This document shows positions 49,970-60,558 of a stretch of DNA of 64,000 nucleotides, one piece after another. The position numbers and the translations under genes are program-made. Position 1 is the stretch's first letter. The number at the start of each line of letters is the position of its first letter. The notes under the pieces are model-generated. The model was not told the DNA's origin, ran no database searches, and was given only the letters and a program-made list of their open reading frames with translations. The stretch comes from Lytechinus variegatus (taxonomy: Eukaryota; Echinodermata; Echinoidea; Temnopleuroida; Toxopneustidae): contig NC_054744.1 in assembly GCF_018143015.1 (NCBI RefSeq), forward strand, positions 124,001-188,000, written 5' to 3'.

Positions 49970-50509
49970 CTAAATCCTACTTAAGGAGAAGCTTTAGGGT
50001 TAATAATCAACGGAAGGGCGAACTCGACCCAAAGGGGAATATTTGGATTCGCCCTTACGTTTTAAAGCTAAAATTCTCAATGACGGGGGTTCAACGAAAT
50101 GCTCAAAATCTATTCCAGCAGAGGGCAGTATTCCTTTTTACTTCCTACGAACTTTGGGCCAAATCTACCCAGCAGTACTCTGACATTACAATCATGCACA
50201 AAACTGTGTGTATATACCGTTTGGAGGATAACTGGTTGTTAAGGCGAATTGATGTATATGCTGACAATCTTTGTAAAATGGGGTATATATCAACATTATC
50301 TATCAATGAAAATGTAACTCAATCCACCACCTACGTTATCCCAAAACTACACCACAATATATAAACTGTACAAAACATGAATGCTTTTAATCCTAATAGT
50401 GCCCCTCCTTTTTCGAAAATCTCTATATATTTTACTTTTATATCTTCTACGAAGATTTCGCTGTTACAATGATAAGCGTTTGCAACGTGAACATGTAGTG
50501 TGCACGGGA
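48734..50509. other. Intergenic or 5' intron region between the two genes
   Basis: Contains a hairpin at 49522-49620 (arms GATGGGAGCGATT and AATCGCTCCCATC) and an AT microsatellite at 49907-49967. A 213-codon plus-strand frame crosses the AT repeat and has no family motif. A non-coding ELOVL exon is expected here but was not pinned down. Confidence 0.5.
49907..49967. repeat. (AT)n microsatellite
   Basis: About 28 AT dinucleotides interrupted once by ACTGT. Confidence 0.95.
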
Positions 50510-50524
50510 ACAGCGAAAAGCACA

Positions 50525-50700
50525 AATTACCGCGCGCGCAGGCCTCGGCAGCGCCTAGCACGGCCTAGCATATGGGCGCTGCACTAGGCGGCCGGCCTGG
50601 CCCGGCTGCCCCGGCGCGGCGCGGCCGGTGCAGGTGATGAGGTCGAGGAGCTGCGTCGCGCCTAAAACCAGTGCAGCCGACCGAACACGACGCCTTCCGC
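50525..50700. promoter_or_regulatory. CpG-rich candidate promoter region
   Basis: The most GC- and CpG-dense segment outside the repeats (CCGCGCGCGCAGGCC, CCGGCGCGGCGCGGCCGG) in an AT-rich window. It lies between the ELOVL start side (minus) and the SET gene start side (plus), so it could serve either or both. No TATA box recognised. Confidence 0.5.
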
Positions 50701-50846
50701 CCGTGAGTGGAAAGTTTCTTGAAAGTTTCCTGAAACTTTCCTGAAAGTTTCCTGAAATTGTAAAGAGTACGACAGATGGTGGACTGTACTCACTAAGAAG
50801 TAGAAGAAGAACTTTAAGTTTTGGATATATTTCTAGCAACTTAAAG
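50700..50846 (+). other. Probable 5' non-coding exon of the SET-domain gene
   Basis: Ends at a strong donor, TTAAAG then GTAAGT (50847). If joined to the exon at 52557, the reading frame upstream of the ATG reaches a stop without another ATG, so it would be untranslated. The 5' limit is not known. Contains a GAAAGTTTCCT-type tandem repeat (50709-50757). Confidence 0.5.
50709..50757. repeat. Short tandem repeat of GAAAGTTTCCT / GAAACTTTCCT
   Basis: Four copies of a 10-13 nt word containing TTCnnGAA. Self-complementary, so able to form alternative hairpins in the 5' leader. Confidence 0.8.
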
Positions 50847-50945
50847 GTAAGTCAGTGATCACTGTGCATACCGGTAGGCCTAGGCTAACACAAAACTATT
50901 GTCGATCTGGACTCACGTTATCAGTCATGATTTGTAATATGAAGG

Positions 50946-51427
50946 GAGTGCCTAAGTCTGCGCACCTAAAATTTGATCTCGATTTTATTACAAAGTAAAA
51001 TATTATTTTGAGAGTCATCAATGTCATTCCATTCTCTATATTCTAATGATCAATGAAACAAAAAAATTCAAGAAATTATTTACAAGAACAATGTTTTTCT
51101 ACGATTTTCAGACGGGCTTGTCACTTTGTGTAGCAAAAATGATTGGTGCCCATGTCTGCGCACTAGCTCATTTTGCACGCAAATCAAATGCAGTGAAGTT
51201 TCGGACATTTCTTTTTTGACAATTATTGAAATTTTCAGGGTAGCAAATTGAAACTTGCTGATACTCATTTTTAATCAAATATTTTTGTAGTTTTTGGTAT
51301 CAAAATGGATTGCTGCGGTCAAGATTGAAAATTGGTATCAGTTTGATATTTTGTTCTATGAAAGTATGAAAATTGTGCATTTACGTGAGTGCGCAGACAT
51401 GGGCACTGCGCAGAGTCTTGGGCACTC
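50946..51427. mobile_element. Short non-autonomous element with GTGCCCATGTCTGCGCAC words
   Basis: Ends GAGTGCCTAAG and CTTGGGCACTC are inverted. The word TGCCCATGTCTGCGCAC or a near variant occurs at 50949 and 51150 and, inverted, at 51393 and 51408. No coding capacity. Lies in intron 1. Confidence 0.6.
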
Positions 51428-52013
51428 TTACCATACGATTTGTATTTCTGATTTTGTCTGCCTTATTTTTCCTCTTTTCTTTTAAAAGTTGAGCACACAT
51501 TGAAATTTTCTTTGGCTAGCCTAAGCCTTCATTGCCGTGTTGAGTGCATGCTTTTCACAACTCCTCAGTCCTCTTTTCACAACTCCTCTCTCAGTTTTGT
51601 ATTTGACTAAGATCTAGATCTACATGTTAAACGTACGAATGTCACTGTCACGTAAACCCTGTTCTGTGTACTAGGCCTACCCCCATCTGATCCTGTCATC
51701 ATGTAGAACAACTCCTCTGCACCATTTGCAGTTCTCCAGACTGGAGGAAACCAACCGAAGAAGAAGAAGAAGAAGCTGCCGAGACTTCTCTTCATTAGAT
51801 CTAGTCCTAACAGTTAGGACTAACTGTTAGATCTGAAAATGAAATGTAGCTCCGCGGCCGTTATTGGTGCAAAAATTTCCTCCAAGCGGCAGGCCCTCCA
51901 AGCTATAAACTAGGTTAGTTTTATAATAGATTCTAGGTCTAAGTTAGATAGGCTAACTGTAGGCCTAGATCTAGACTTTGTCTAGGGGCCTAGACTAGTC
52001 CTAGGATGGGGGG
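51428..52013. other. SET gene 5' intron, CTAG/AGATCT-rich
   Basis: Many copies of TAGATCTAG, TAGGCCTAG and CTAGGTC-like words (51770-52010), including a palindrome CCTAACAGTTAGG-like at 51805. No gene. Confidence 0.5.
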
Positions 52014-52231
52014 TTGGGTGTCCGGACACTTGTCTTAACAAAATTGAAGCCCTGTTTTTTGTCTTTGGATTAAGCCAAAATCTATAGATCTAGGCCTACG
52101 TTGAATTGTGCTTTTCATCATCAATATTTGATCTCCACAATATTGTTTCCCATTTTGTGCTAAAAAACAACGAAGAATTTGATTGTAAACCTTTTCAAAT
52201 GGCTGTTAAAATGGAGTGTCCGGACACCCAA
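52014..52231. mobile_element. 218-bp MITE with GTGTCCGGACAC ends
   Basis: TTGGGTGTCCGGACAC at the left and GTGTCCGGACACCCAA at the right are perfect inverted repeats, and the core is itself palindromic. Confidence 0.7.
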
Positions 52232-52556
52232 TAACTGGACAAAAAGTTACTAGAGTCTAGATTTACTAGTATTAATCCGAGTGAATTACAATAGACCACA
52301 CTGATAAACCTAAACTAAATAGTAACTTTTCTAAACAACAATTTTTAGAATAATAGAAGTCTAACATAATACTAATAGGACAAAGAGGAATAAAAGATCT
52401 AACCAGTTGTTTATCAGTGTGATCTACTTTTAAACTGTTAGGCCCCTAGATCTAGTCTAGATGTTAGATCTATACCGGTAGTCAAATAACTTAATGTAGA
52501 TCAATAATCTTAATGCTATTAAGTAATATCAATAGATTTACTTCTCATTTTTGCAG

Positions 52557-52653
52557 ATGAAAAGAAGAAAGCCAGAGGAGGTAGCGAAGCACTACATTAG
52601 TTGTGGCCAGGACCCAGACTGGATCCAACAAAAATGGGTGAACAAGGAAAAAG
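52557..52653 (+). CDS. KMT5A-like: KMT5A-like SET-domain methyltransferase, coding exon 1
   Basis: MKRRKPEEVAKHYISCGQ then DPDWIQQKWVNKEK, basic and without a known domain. The acceptor TTTTTGCAG stands immediately before the ATG, so the start codon opens the exon. Donor GTTAGA. The last base joins the next exon to give KEKGRGVVAT, the usual entry into a SET domain. SET proteins transfer methyl from S-adenosylmethionine to lysine; KMT5A itself monomethylates histone H4 Lys20. The true substrate of this paralogue is unknown. Confidence 0.85.
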
Positions 52654-53096
52654 GTTAGATTTTCTTTAGCTCTGTCATCAGCATTTTCCACAATTTGTAT
52701 GTTCCTTGCAGAGAAAAGTGCAAGAGCAATAATCTTCAGGGGGCTTAAGTTAGGGAATTGTATGCCTTGGGTGCTACGTAACATAGATCTAGTCTAGCTA
52801 TGGATAGCTCAATGTATGATGGGGTCACAATAATTTGTGCAGTTTTCACAATTTTGTTTAGATTCTGATGTTTGGAGCAATAAATCTCTTGAAATACACA
52901 ATTATTTGTTGAATCTATTTATATAAAACAAATAAATAGATTGTTGACTTCAAATCATCGAAAGCAGAGCATTGATGTACGAATGGATTGCGGTACAGAG
53001 ATCGCTATATCAAAATTCGAATGACGAAATGATCGCATCACTCCACAGAGCAAAATTGCAACAATTGTCAACAACGAGGGTCATATATTGTATGGC
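52654..53096. other. SET gene intron 1, unassigned part
   Basis: Nothing recognised. Confidence 0.5.
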
Positions 53097-53100
53097 ATAA

Positions 53101-54456
53101 GGGCAAGTCCAAGAATTCGCGCGCGTTACGTATGGGACATTTCAGAGGCTTTAATGACCTGAAAAATAGTGTTAAATGACTTTGATTAGATTGAATACCC
53201 TCATGATGGTAGACATCTAGGAGAAGAATAATCATGCAAAAAATTGTGACATATGACCTTGATCTTGACCTTTTAGAGCGAAAAGATGCGCCGTTACGTA
53301 TGGGACGCAGAGAAAAGACAATTTTTAATACATTAGTTTCAAGTTGAGAATTCTCTGAAAGTATTTCACTTGACAACTTGAAACTTAGTGTGATAGAAGT
53401 CTCAATACTATAGTATATTTATGGCAAGTTTCATGTCATAAGCCAAATCCCTCTAATTACAGACTCTAATTAAACAAATTAATGACATGTTACGTATGGG
53501 ACAGTTACGTATGGGACATTTTGTCCCCATAGAGAACGTACACAATTTTCCCCATAATTAAAAAAATTGAAATAATTTAAAATATGGAAATAACAAAAGA
53601 GTTTCGTTCTTTTTAAATGTTCTACTGAGACATATTTGATATCACTGAAGGGGAAATTAGCCATTTCAACCTTTTTATTCCATGTTTTTCATGGTTTTAT
53701 GTATTTCTATTGTTTTTATATTTTCATATTTTTCCATTTTCACATTTTTTTTTGGCTTCATTTGTATTCATTAATCAGTATTCATAACAAATCAGTGTTT
53801 AAAAACTAAAGAAAAGGTAAATAATCAGTTTTTAGAGCACTCTTCAAATTTGTTTTTCTCCATTCACTTTGTACATGTACATAAATCTCCCCATTGACAT
53901 TATGTGTAAATGTCCCATACGTAACATGTTGTCCCATACGTAACAATTTTTTAATTAACTTTTAATTAAAAAGTAAACTCCATTTTTGAAACTTTTTGTG
54001 GTATAACATTTTCATACTTAATAAATTAGAACTTCCCAGAGATGCAGCAATACAAGTATTGTATTATGAGAAATAACTTAAAAAAACATCCTCAAAATGT
54101 TACGTATGGGACATTCCATCCTTGGACAAGACCTAATTTGCATAATTAATTAGATGACACCACTTTTTTCTGCCAAAAGTAATAAGATGTAAGGGGGTCC
54201 ATGTCCCACCTATGACTGAATCTCAGAAGTTTTGTGTTCATTTTCTATGAGTTTTTATAATTGTCCCATACGTAACGCCCATTTTACTGATTATGCAAAT
54301 TAGGTGCCCCAAATTAGCATAAATATGCATATTATCAAATTTTTCTTAATGAAATTTTAAAATTCCACATTTGGGCTTTCTTATTCCACCAAAGATAACT
54401 TCTTAAATTAAAGATTAAATTTTGCCTTCCAGGGTGACCTTTTCTTGGACTTGCCC
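53101..54456. mobile_element. Non-autonomous DNA element, TACGTATGGGAC family, copy 2
   Basis: Inverted ends GGGCAAGTCCAAGAA and TTCTTGGACTTGCCC. Flanked by ATAA on both sides (53097-53100, 54457-54460), a probable 4-bp target duplication. Same length and word layout as copy 1, with only scattered differences, so both moved recently. Confidence 0.88.
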
Positions 54457-54460
54457 ATAA

Positions 54461-55179
54461 GAAGATGGATGGTTTTCAATATTCATATTTGTAGATCAAT
54501 ACAACCCTGGAAAAGATTATTAGACAAGGAAGTGTTAAGTTCATTGATAGAACTTTCAGACGATTTCTAATAGCTAACTCATGGTTAGAGGATGACTACT
54601 CTAAGAAAACAATTACCGTCTGCATTGCTCAGACAATTACACCAAGGGTAATTACCCCTAGGACAAATATCCCCAGGAAACCCCCCCCCCCCCCCCGAAC
54701 GACAATTACACCCCAGAAGATAGATAATTTAGAATAAGTGACAAATCATAAATGTTCTAAAAGGTAATTGACCCAGGGATATTTTCACATTAAATTTGCA
54801 TAGTTATCCAATTGAAACAAATCAAGTTACTTTTAAGCATAAAAGTAAAAAACTTTAAAATGCCAAGACCTACGCTTGAGTAGACCTTGGACTTGGTTCT
54901 TGCTCATTTCTATAGAGTGAGCCATTCTCAGCCTCAAGCTAAACAATAACTGGAATACTGGAATTGGAAAAAAAAAGCAGAAGTAAAGTAAAATCAAAAC
55001 CTTTTTGAATTGTGGTTGTTGGAACTCATGTTTATGTAAATTAGATCTAAGTCTATGCAATACACTTGAGGGATTCCAATTTCCAGCAAAAATATTTTGA
55101 TAAATTTTCTGGAGCAATCTACATTGAAATTGGAAAAGCAATGAGTGGTAGGTAACTTCATATCTACTCAAGATACATT
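54461..55179. other. SET gene intron 1, unassigned part
   Basis: Short block of ACAATTACACC/GGTAATTACCCC words and a C17 run (54620-54720). No gene. Confidence 0.5.
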
Positions 55180-56471
55180 TGGGTCATTCCATCTGGATTC
55201 ACCCAATGGGTTTTCCTTACCGTCTCAGAATTTGCTCAAATTTGGCATACATAAAATTTACATTTACTTAATCCCAAGAACCCCCCAAAAAATAATGTAA
55301 ACGGTCCATTGGTTTTTGCACTATGGCCTGCCCTTTTTGTTTTGTTTTGGTAAAAATGGGTGTGACCTAGTAATTATTCCTCTCATGACAGTATCCCACA
55401 GTTTATTTGGGATACTGTCATGAAAGGAATAATTACTATAGTCCCTCCAGCCAATTGTAAAGTGGTGGGACTCAACTCCAAAATGTACTAAAAATATTGA
55501 GCTCTCTCGATCGCTAACGTTCTTATTGGTCATCAATATCCACTTGAGGATCAGGACCAGGAACTTCACAGATTCAGATTCAGGTCATAGCACTTTAAAT
55601 TACCCCTTGACCTTTGCTTTGACCTTGATTTTGACCCCCGGCCGAATAATTTTTTAACTTGATTTTTATGTAAGTTAATCGTCAATATAATATCAACATA
55701 ATATGTAAAGATCTAGGATGATATTTTATTTCTTCATCTAAAAAGCTCTTTTAAATTATATTTACAAATTTACTGTTGGCCCCACATATTGATATTGGTG
55801 TTAATGTGTGTACAAGTCTCCATTATACATGAATACCCCCAAACTAAAATTACATTGAAATCAAATAAAAAAGGGAAACTCAACCTATCAGGTATTACAG
55901 GAAACATTAAACAAAATGAATAATATATGTAGACTATATTTGCTTAGCCCTTTTGATTGGGGTGCAATTGGCCTACATACAACTCACAAGAAAGCTGTAG
56001 TTTTGACGGAAATAACAATGAGTGTGCTTCCTAGTCAGCTCTACTGTCCCATACTAGATATACCCTACAGATCTTTGAAGTATCAACATGAGATATGTAG
56101 TATTTTAATTGATTGTAATGTAACTTTAGTTTGAAAGTATTCATGTATCATTGAGACTTGTACACACATTACCAACACCAATATCAATATGTAGGGCCAA
56201 CAGTAAATTTGTAAATATCATTTAAAATAAAAATTGGTCAACCGGTTCAGGCGCAATGTGCCGTTGAAAGTTGAAGGTCACTCCCCTTTTTGCCAAAACA
56301 AAACAAAAAGGGCGGGCCAGGGCTCAAAAACCGATGGGCCGTTTCAACTAATTTTTTTTTGTTTCATGGAAAGCAAATGTTAAATTTTATGTGTGTCGAA
56401 TTTGAACAAATTCTGAGAGGGTAAGGTCCAAAATGGCACTTTTATTGGGTGAATTGGCATGGAATGACCCA
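55180..56471. mobile_element. 1.29-kb foldback (palindromic) element
   Basis: TGGGTCATTCCAT at the left and ATGGAATGACCCA at the right. The arms stay matched inward through CTCAGAATTTG, CATAAAATTTA and CCCTTTTTGTTTTGTTTTGG (about 200 nt). A second inverted pair lies nearer the centre (CCACATATTGATATTGGTGT at 55791 against its complement near 56173). No coding capacity. Confidence 0.8.
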
Positions 56472-56598
56472 TTTCAGGAATCTTACCCGCGCCCATCCCC
56501 ATTATCTTAATGCTTGCCTATAAATCGATCAAAAGGCATCAAACTCTTATTAATAAAGTCATATTTAATCTTTTGGAATTAACATTTCTCATCATCAG

Positions 56599-56752
56599 GT
56601 CGTGGTGTAGTTGCTACAAGGGATATTACAAGAGGTGAATTTATAGCTGAATATGAAGGGCATCTGATTACAGAAGAAGAACTTGAAAGAAGGGAAGAAC
56701 AAATAGAAAGTGTCTTCAGATATGAATTCACCTGGAAAGGAAAGAAACTATG
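56599..56752 (+). CDS. KMT5A-like: KMT5A-like SET-domain methyltransferase, coding exon 2
   Basis: Encodes (G)RGVVATRDITRGEFIAEYEG then HLITEEELERREEQ and FRYEFTWKGKKL. GRGV.AT....G.F..EY.G is the SET AdoMet-binding start; the EYHG of KMT5A is EYEG here. Acceptor CATCATCAG, donor GTAGGT, ending two bases into a codon. Confidence 0.93.
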
Positions 56753-57398
56753 GTAGGTTTCATAGCAGACCCAATCTTACATATCCGGAAGTAATATATT
56801 ATCCTACATGTTTTGCTCAGTTCTCACTATCACATTGTAGCTCACATGAGTTAAAAGCTTAAGGTACCAAGTATGGTATTAATTGCCAAAATGGAGGGGG
56901 TAGAAGCATGGCCCAAAACAATCACTTATGATGTTCAAAACCCTAATAAACCATATATTTGTGGAACGCCGAGTTACTAAGCTATCCAAAAATTTGACGT
57001 TTTACAATCTTGGACCTTTTATATGCTAATTAGCTAATTTTTCCCCAAAAATTGTAAAAAATGAGGTTTTCAAAATGTGAATTATAAATTGTAACCTCCT
57101 ACATCATTTATGCTATGTGAATTCTATCTTTTTATTGGGTTATGGGCTGTGAAATCTTCGAATTTACGCGGAATTCCAATTTTTTCCCTCAAACACCAAT
57201 CTACATTTTCCACGTTTTTTTTTCCTTCCCGGATCGAGATCCGAAAGTCGGAAATGCGCGCTTCAGGAAAGCGGTAAACTTCAGTTCTCAGCTCAGGCAT
57301 TATTGTCCATAGCTAGAAAAGCATATATACTTCGCACTAAAGTTAGCGAGTATTCTTGCGTCAGAAAAACCACCAAAATTTACCCTTGCAAGCTACAC
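56753..57398. other. SET gene intron 2, unassigned part
   Basis: Nothing recognised. Confidence 0.5.
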
Positions 57399-57560
57399 GA
57401 AAACAGCGCATTCGTAGGGAAGGCGGAAGGCCATCAATAGTACATGCAGGTTGATGTTAGTGCATACACACAGCGAAAGACGAAAACAGCGCATTCGCGT
57501 ATAGGTGGGAGGCCATTCATAGTACACGCATGTTGATGTTAGTGCATACACAGCGCTATG
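57399..57560. repeat. 83-bp tandem duplication
   Basis: GAAAACAGCGCATTCG to TTAGTGCATACACA at 57399, repeated from 57482, with some divergence. Confidence 0.8.
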
Positions 57561-57837
57561 GTGCAAGTGCACTTTTTTTGTCGCTAGCGAAATATGCAAA
57601 TATACATTTTTGTTCAATAACGCTTATATATTTTTTGTAATACAAGGGGACATCAAAATGAAAAGAAATGTAAACAAAAATAAAACAGCATCTCATTCAA
57701 AATCAATATTAGGAATACTTTGAAGGGTTGCTTGTGCTTCCATCTGCACTCTATTTAATTTATATCCTGACTATAATCACATACAGTCACATAAACACCA
57801 AGGTATTTTGCTACATATAAAATAGATCTGTATATTG

Positions 57838-58981
57838 TCTCGCATAGCAGAGCGAGACTATAGGCGCCGCTTTTCCGACGGCGGCAGCGACGGTGTCAAC
57901 AATGAAATCTTAACCAAGGTTAAGGTTTTGAAATGTCATCATAACTTAGGAAGTATATGGACCTAGTTCATGAAACTTGGACATAAGGGTAACCAACTAT
58001 TACTGATCATCCTGCATTATTTTCATGTCACATTATAAAGGTCAAAGGTCATCTAGGGTCAATGAACTTTGGCCATGTTTGGGAAATCAGCATTGAAATC
58101 TTAACCAAGGTTAAGTTTTTGAAATGTCATCATAACTTCAGAAGTATGTAGACCTAGTTCATGAAACTTGGACATAAGGGTAACCAAGTATCACTGATCA
58201 TCCTGCGTGAGTTTCCAGGTCACATGATCAAGGTCAAAGGTCATTTAGGGTCAACGAACTTAGAATATGCACAATTTTTTTTGAAATTTCATCATAACTT
58301 GGGAAGTATATGGACCTAGTTCATGAAACTTGGACATAAGGGTAACCAAGTATCACTGATCATCCTGCGTGAGTTTCCAGGTCACATGATCAAGGTCAAA
58401 GGTCATTAAGGGTCAACGAACTTAGAATAATCCTTAGTTTATGTTTTAAATGTCCTCATAACTTGGGTAGTATGGACCTAGTTCATGAAACTTGGACATA
58501 AGGGTAACCAAGTATCACTGATCATCCTGCGTGAGTTTCCAGGTCACATGATGAAGGTCAAAGGTCATTAAGGGTCAACGAACTTAGAATAATCCTTAGT
58601 TTATTTTTTAAATGTCCTCATAACTTGGGTAGTATGGACCTAGTTCATGAAACTTGGACAGAAGGGTAACCAAGTATCACTGATCATCTTGCATGAGTTT
58701 CCTGGTCACATGATCTAGGTCAAAGGTCATCTAGGGTCAATGAACCTGAACCATGGGTAAGCTTTTTTGGGGGGAAATATACTTTAAAAGTATAAGGGCC
58801 TATTTCATGAAACTTGGACAAAAGACTACGAAGTATTGCTGTTAATTTTGTATGAGTGGCAGGTCACATGTTCAACGTGAAAGATCATTTAGTGTTAATG
58901 AACTTTGACCATCAAAGTCAGCACTGCTGCTATATTGAATTGCGTAATGCAGGCGAGACTGCCAGAGGCGTTCCACTTGTT
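57838..58981 (-). repeat. TGACC-type repeat element, reverse copy
   Basis: Reverse complement of the family at 40042 and 42682. It starts TCTCGCATAGCAGAGCGAGA...GGCGCCGCTTTTCC and ends GCAGGCGAGACTGCCAGAGG. Monomers carry AAGGTCAAAGGTCAT near 58040, 58229, 58394, 58554 and 58716. Lies within intron 2 of the SET gene. Confidence 0.85.
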
Positions 58982-59087
58982 TGCACAAATTTATTTGTGC
59001 TCATAAGTTTTAGATATTATTTCAATTTATATCTGACGGAATGGTTCAAGTCATTAATTATTTTCCTTCTTATTCATTCAAATACAG

Positions 59088-59219
59088 CATGGATGCAAGT
59101 GAGGAGAATTCAAGGCTTGGGAGGCTTCTGAACCATGCAGAAACAAATGCTGAGAGGAACTGCAGGGTGAAGGTCATAGCAATTCAAAATGTGCCTCATT
59201 TGTGCATATTTAGCATAAG
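59088..59219 (+). CDS. KMT5A-like: KMT5A-like SET-domain methyltransferase, coding exon 3
   Basis: Encodes CMDASEENSRLGRLLNHAET then NAERNCRVKVIAIQNVPHLC. It aligns with the KMT5A stretch CVDATRE.NRLGRLINHS...N...K......PHL. The pseudoknot NH pair is kept, with Ala where KMT5A has Ser. Acceptor AATACAG, donor GTTAGT; it ends with two bases of a Ser codon. Confidence 0.93.
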
Positions 59220-59221
59220 GT

Positions 59222-59696
59222 TAGTAGTAGAAGACCAGGAATGTATATAGATAATATGTATTTTACAGACCTCCCAACCATTAGGAATTTGGCATAAAGA
59301 ATATTAATTTTAGGCCATTCTGAGAGAGTTTTGTGACCATTTTGAAAGAGATCTCCTATTTGATATTGTACCACACAGTTCTTTTTCAGTTTCATGAGTT
59401 GAGAGGTCTGTACGTAGTTCATCTTAACCTTCATTTTTTCATTTGTATTTATTTCTTTAAACTTAATACGAAGTCTGGCAAATGAGACAGGACAGGTCAA
59501 TGTGATCACAGAAAGGCTAAAGGAAACAACATGAAGAGCTAACCCCAGTCATTTGTTGTTAAGCATGCTACTGGAAAACCATTTACATTGGATTGAATGT
59601 TTACACATTGAAAGTGCTATTCTTTATACATCCTGAGATATTTTTTTAATGAATGTTGAAGTAGAACGTTATTTTGTCCTTAAATTTTAAAGCGGT
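59222..59696. other. SET gene intron 3, unassigned part
   Basis: Nothing recognised. Confidence 0.5.
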
Positions 59697-59700
59697 TTAA

Positions 59701-60554
59701 CCCTTTGTGCGCTGATTTGATTTTCAGTGAATAATGATGACGATTGTTGATTTGGTATTTACCTTAAATCTTGAATGCCTTTTCCCTTGGTTCAAACTAG
59801 CACTTATGTACTATATGTTCCTTAACCCGTACACTGCTAAGGGCCAGAAAAGTGGCCCAATGACCAATTTTCATGTTTTTCTTTAATTGAGGATTAATTA
59901 GGGCAACGAAACTATGCTTAAATGATGAAACATATTTAATTTGAAGATATAAACAATAAAAATATGAAATTGGATGATTATGTTAAATTTTATAACAAAA
60001 ATAAGGCTAATAAAAATGGCAAAATTTTGCAAAATACGGCAAAATTATGCACATGTGGGACTACGCGGAAATTCATGGCTTATGACGCAAATATTTTAAA
60101 AACTTAATGAAATAAAACAATAAAACTTTCAGTTTTAGGTTCCTATGATATCATTCTACAAGATTAGGTCATAAATTGAGATAACTAAATTTGTTGGAAT
60201 ATGGAAAATATTAATAATTCATATAATAATTTGAAAATATGACTTTTTCAATGATAAATTTTCATCTTGAAATGTCCTCAAAATTACGAAAAAACTCTTC
60301 AAAACTATTTGAAAATCAAAATTCAATATATTACGAATTAATATGATTATTAATTCAATATATAAATATGAAAATCATATTTTTGCTGAATATTTCAAAA
60401 TTATGGGCTCTAGAATTCCTAAAACTAAAAAACCCCTCAGCAGAAAAATTAATTGCCAGCTTCTCAAAAGAAATATGACAGAGTGAACTAATTATTACAA
60501 TTGTTCAATCTAATTGTACGAATGTGCAAAATTGACTCATCAGCGCTCAAAGGG
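59701..60554. mobile_element. piggyBac-type non-autonomous element
   Basis: TTAA on both sides (59697-59700, 60555-60558) with inverted ends CCCTTTGTGCGCTGAT and ATCAGCGCTCAAAGGG. AT-rich interior with no transposase frame. Confidence 0.75.
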
Positions 60555-60558
60555 TTAA

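Noticed and set aside
49723-50364. 213-codon plus-strand frame
   Set aside because: Crosses an AT microsatellite, giving IYIYIY residues. No motif and no supporting splice context.
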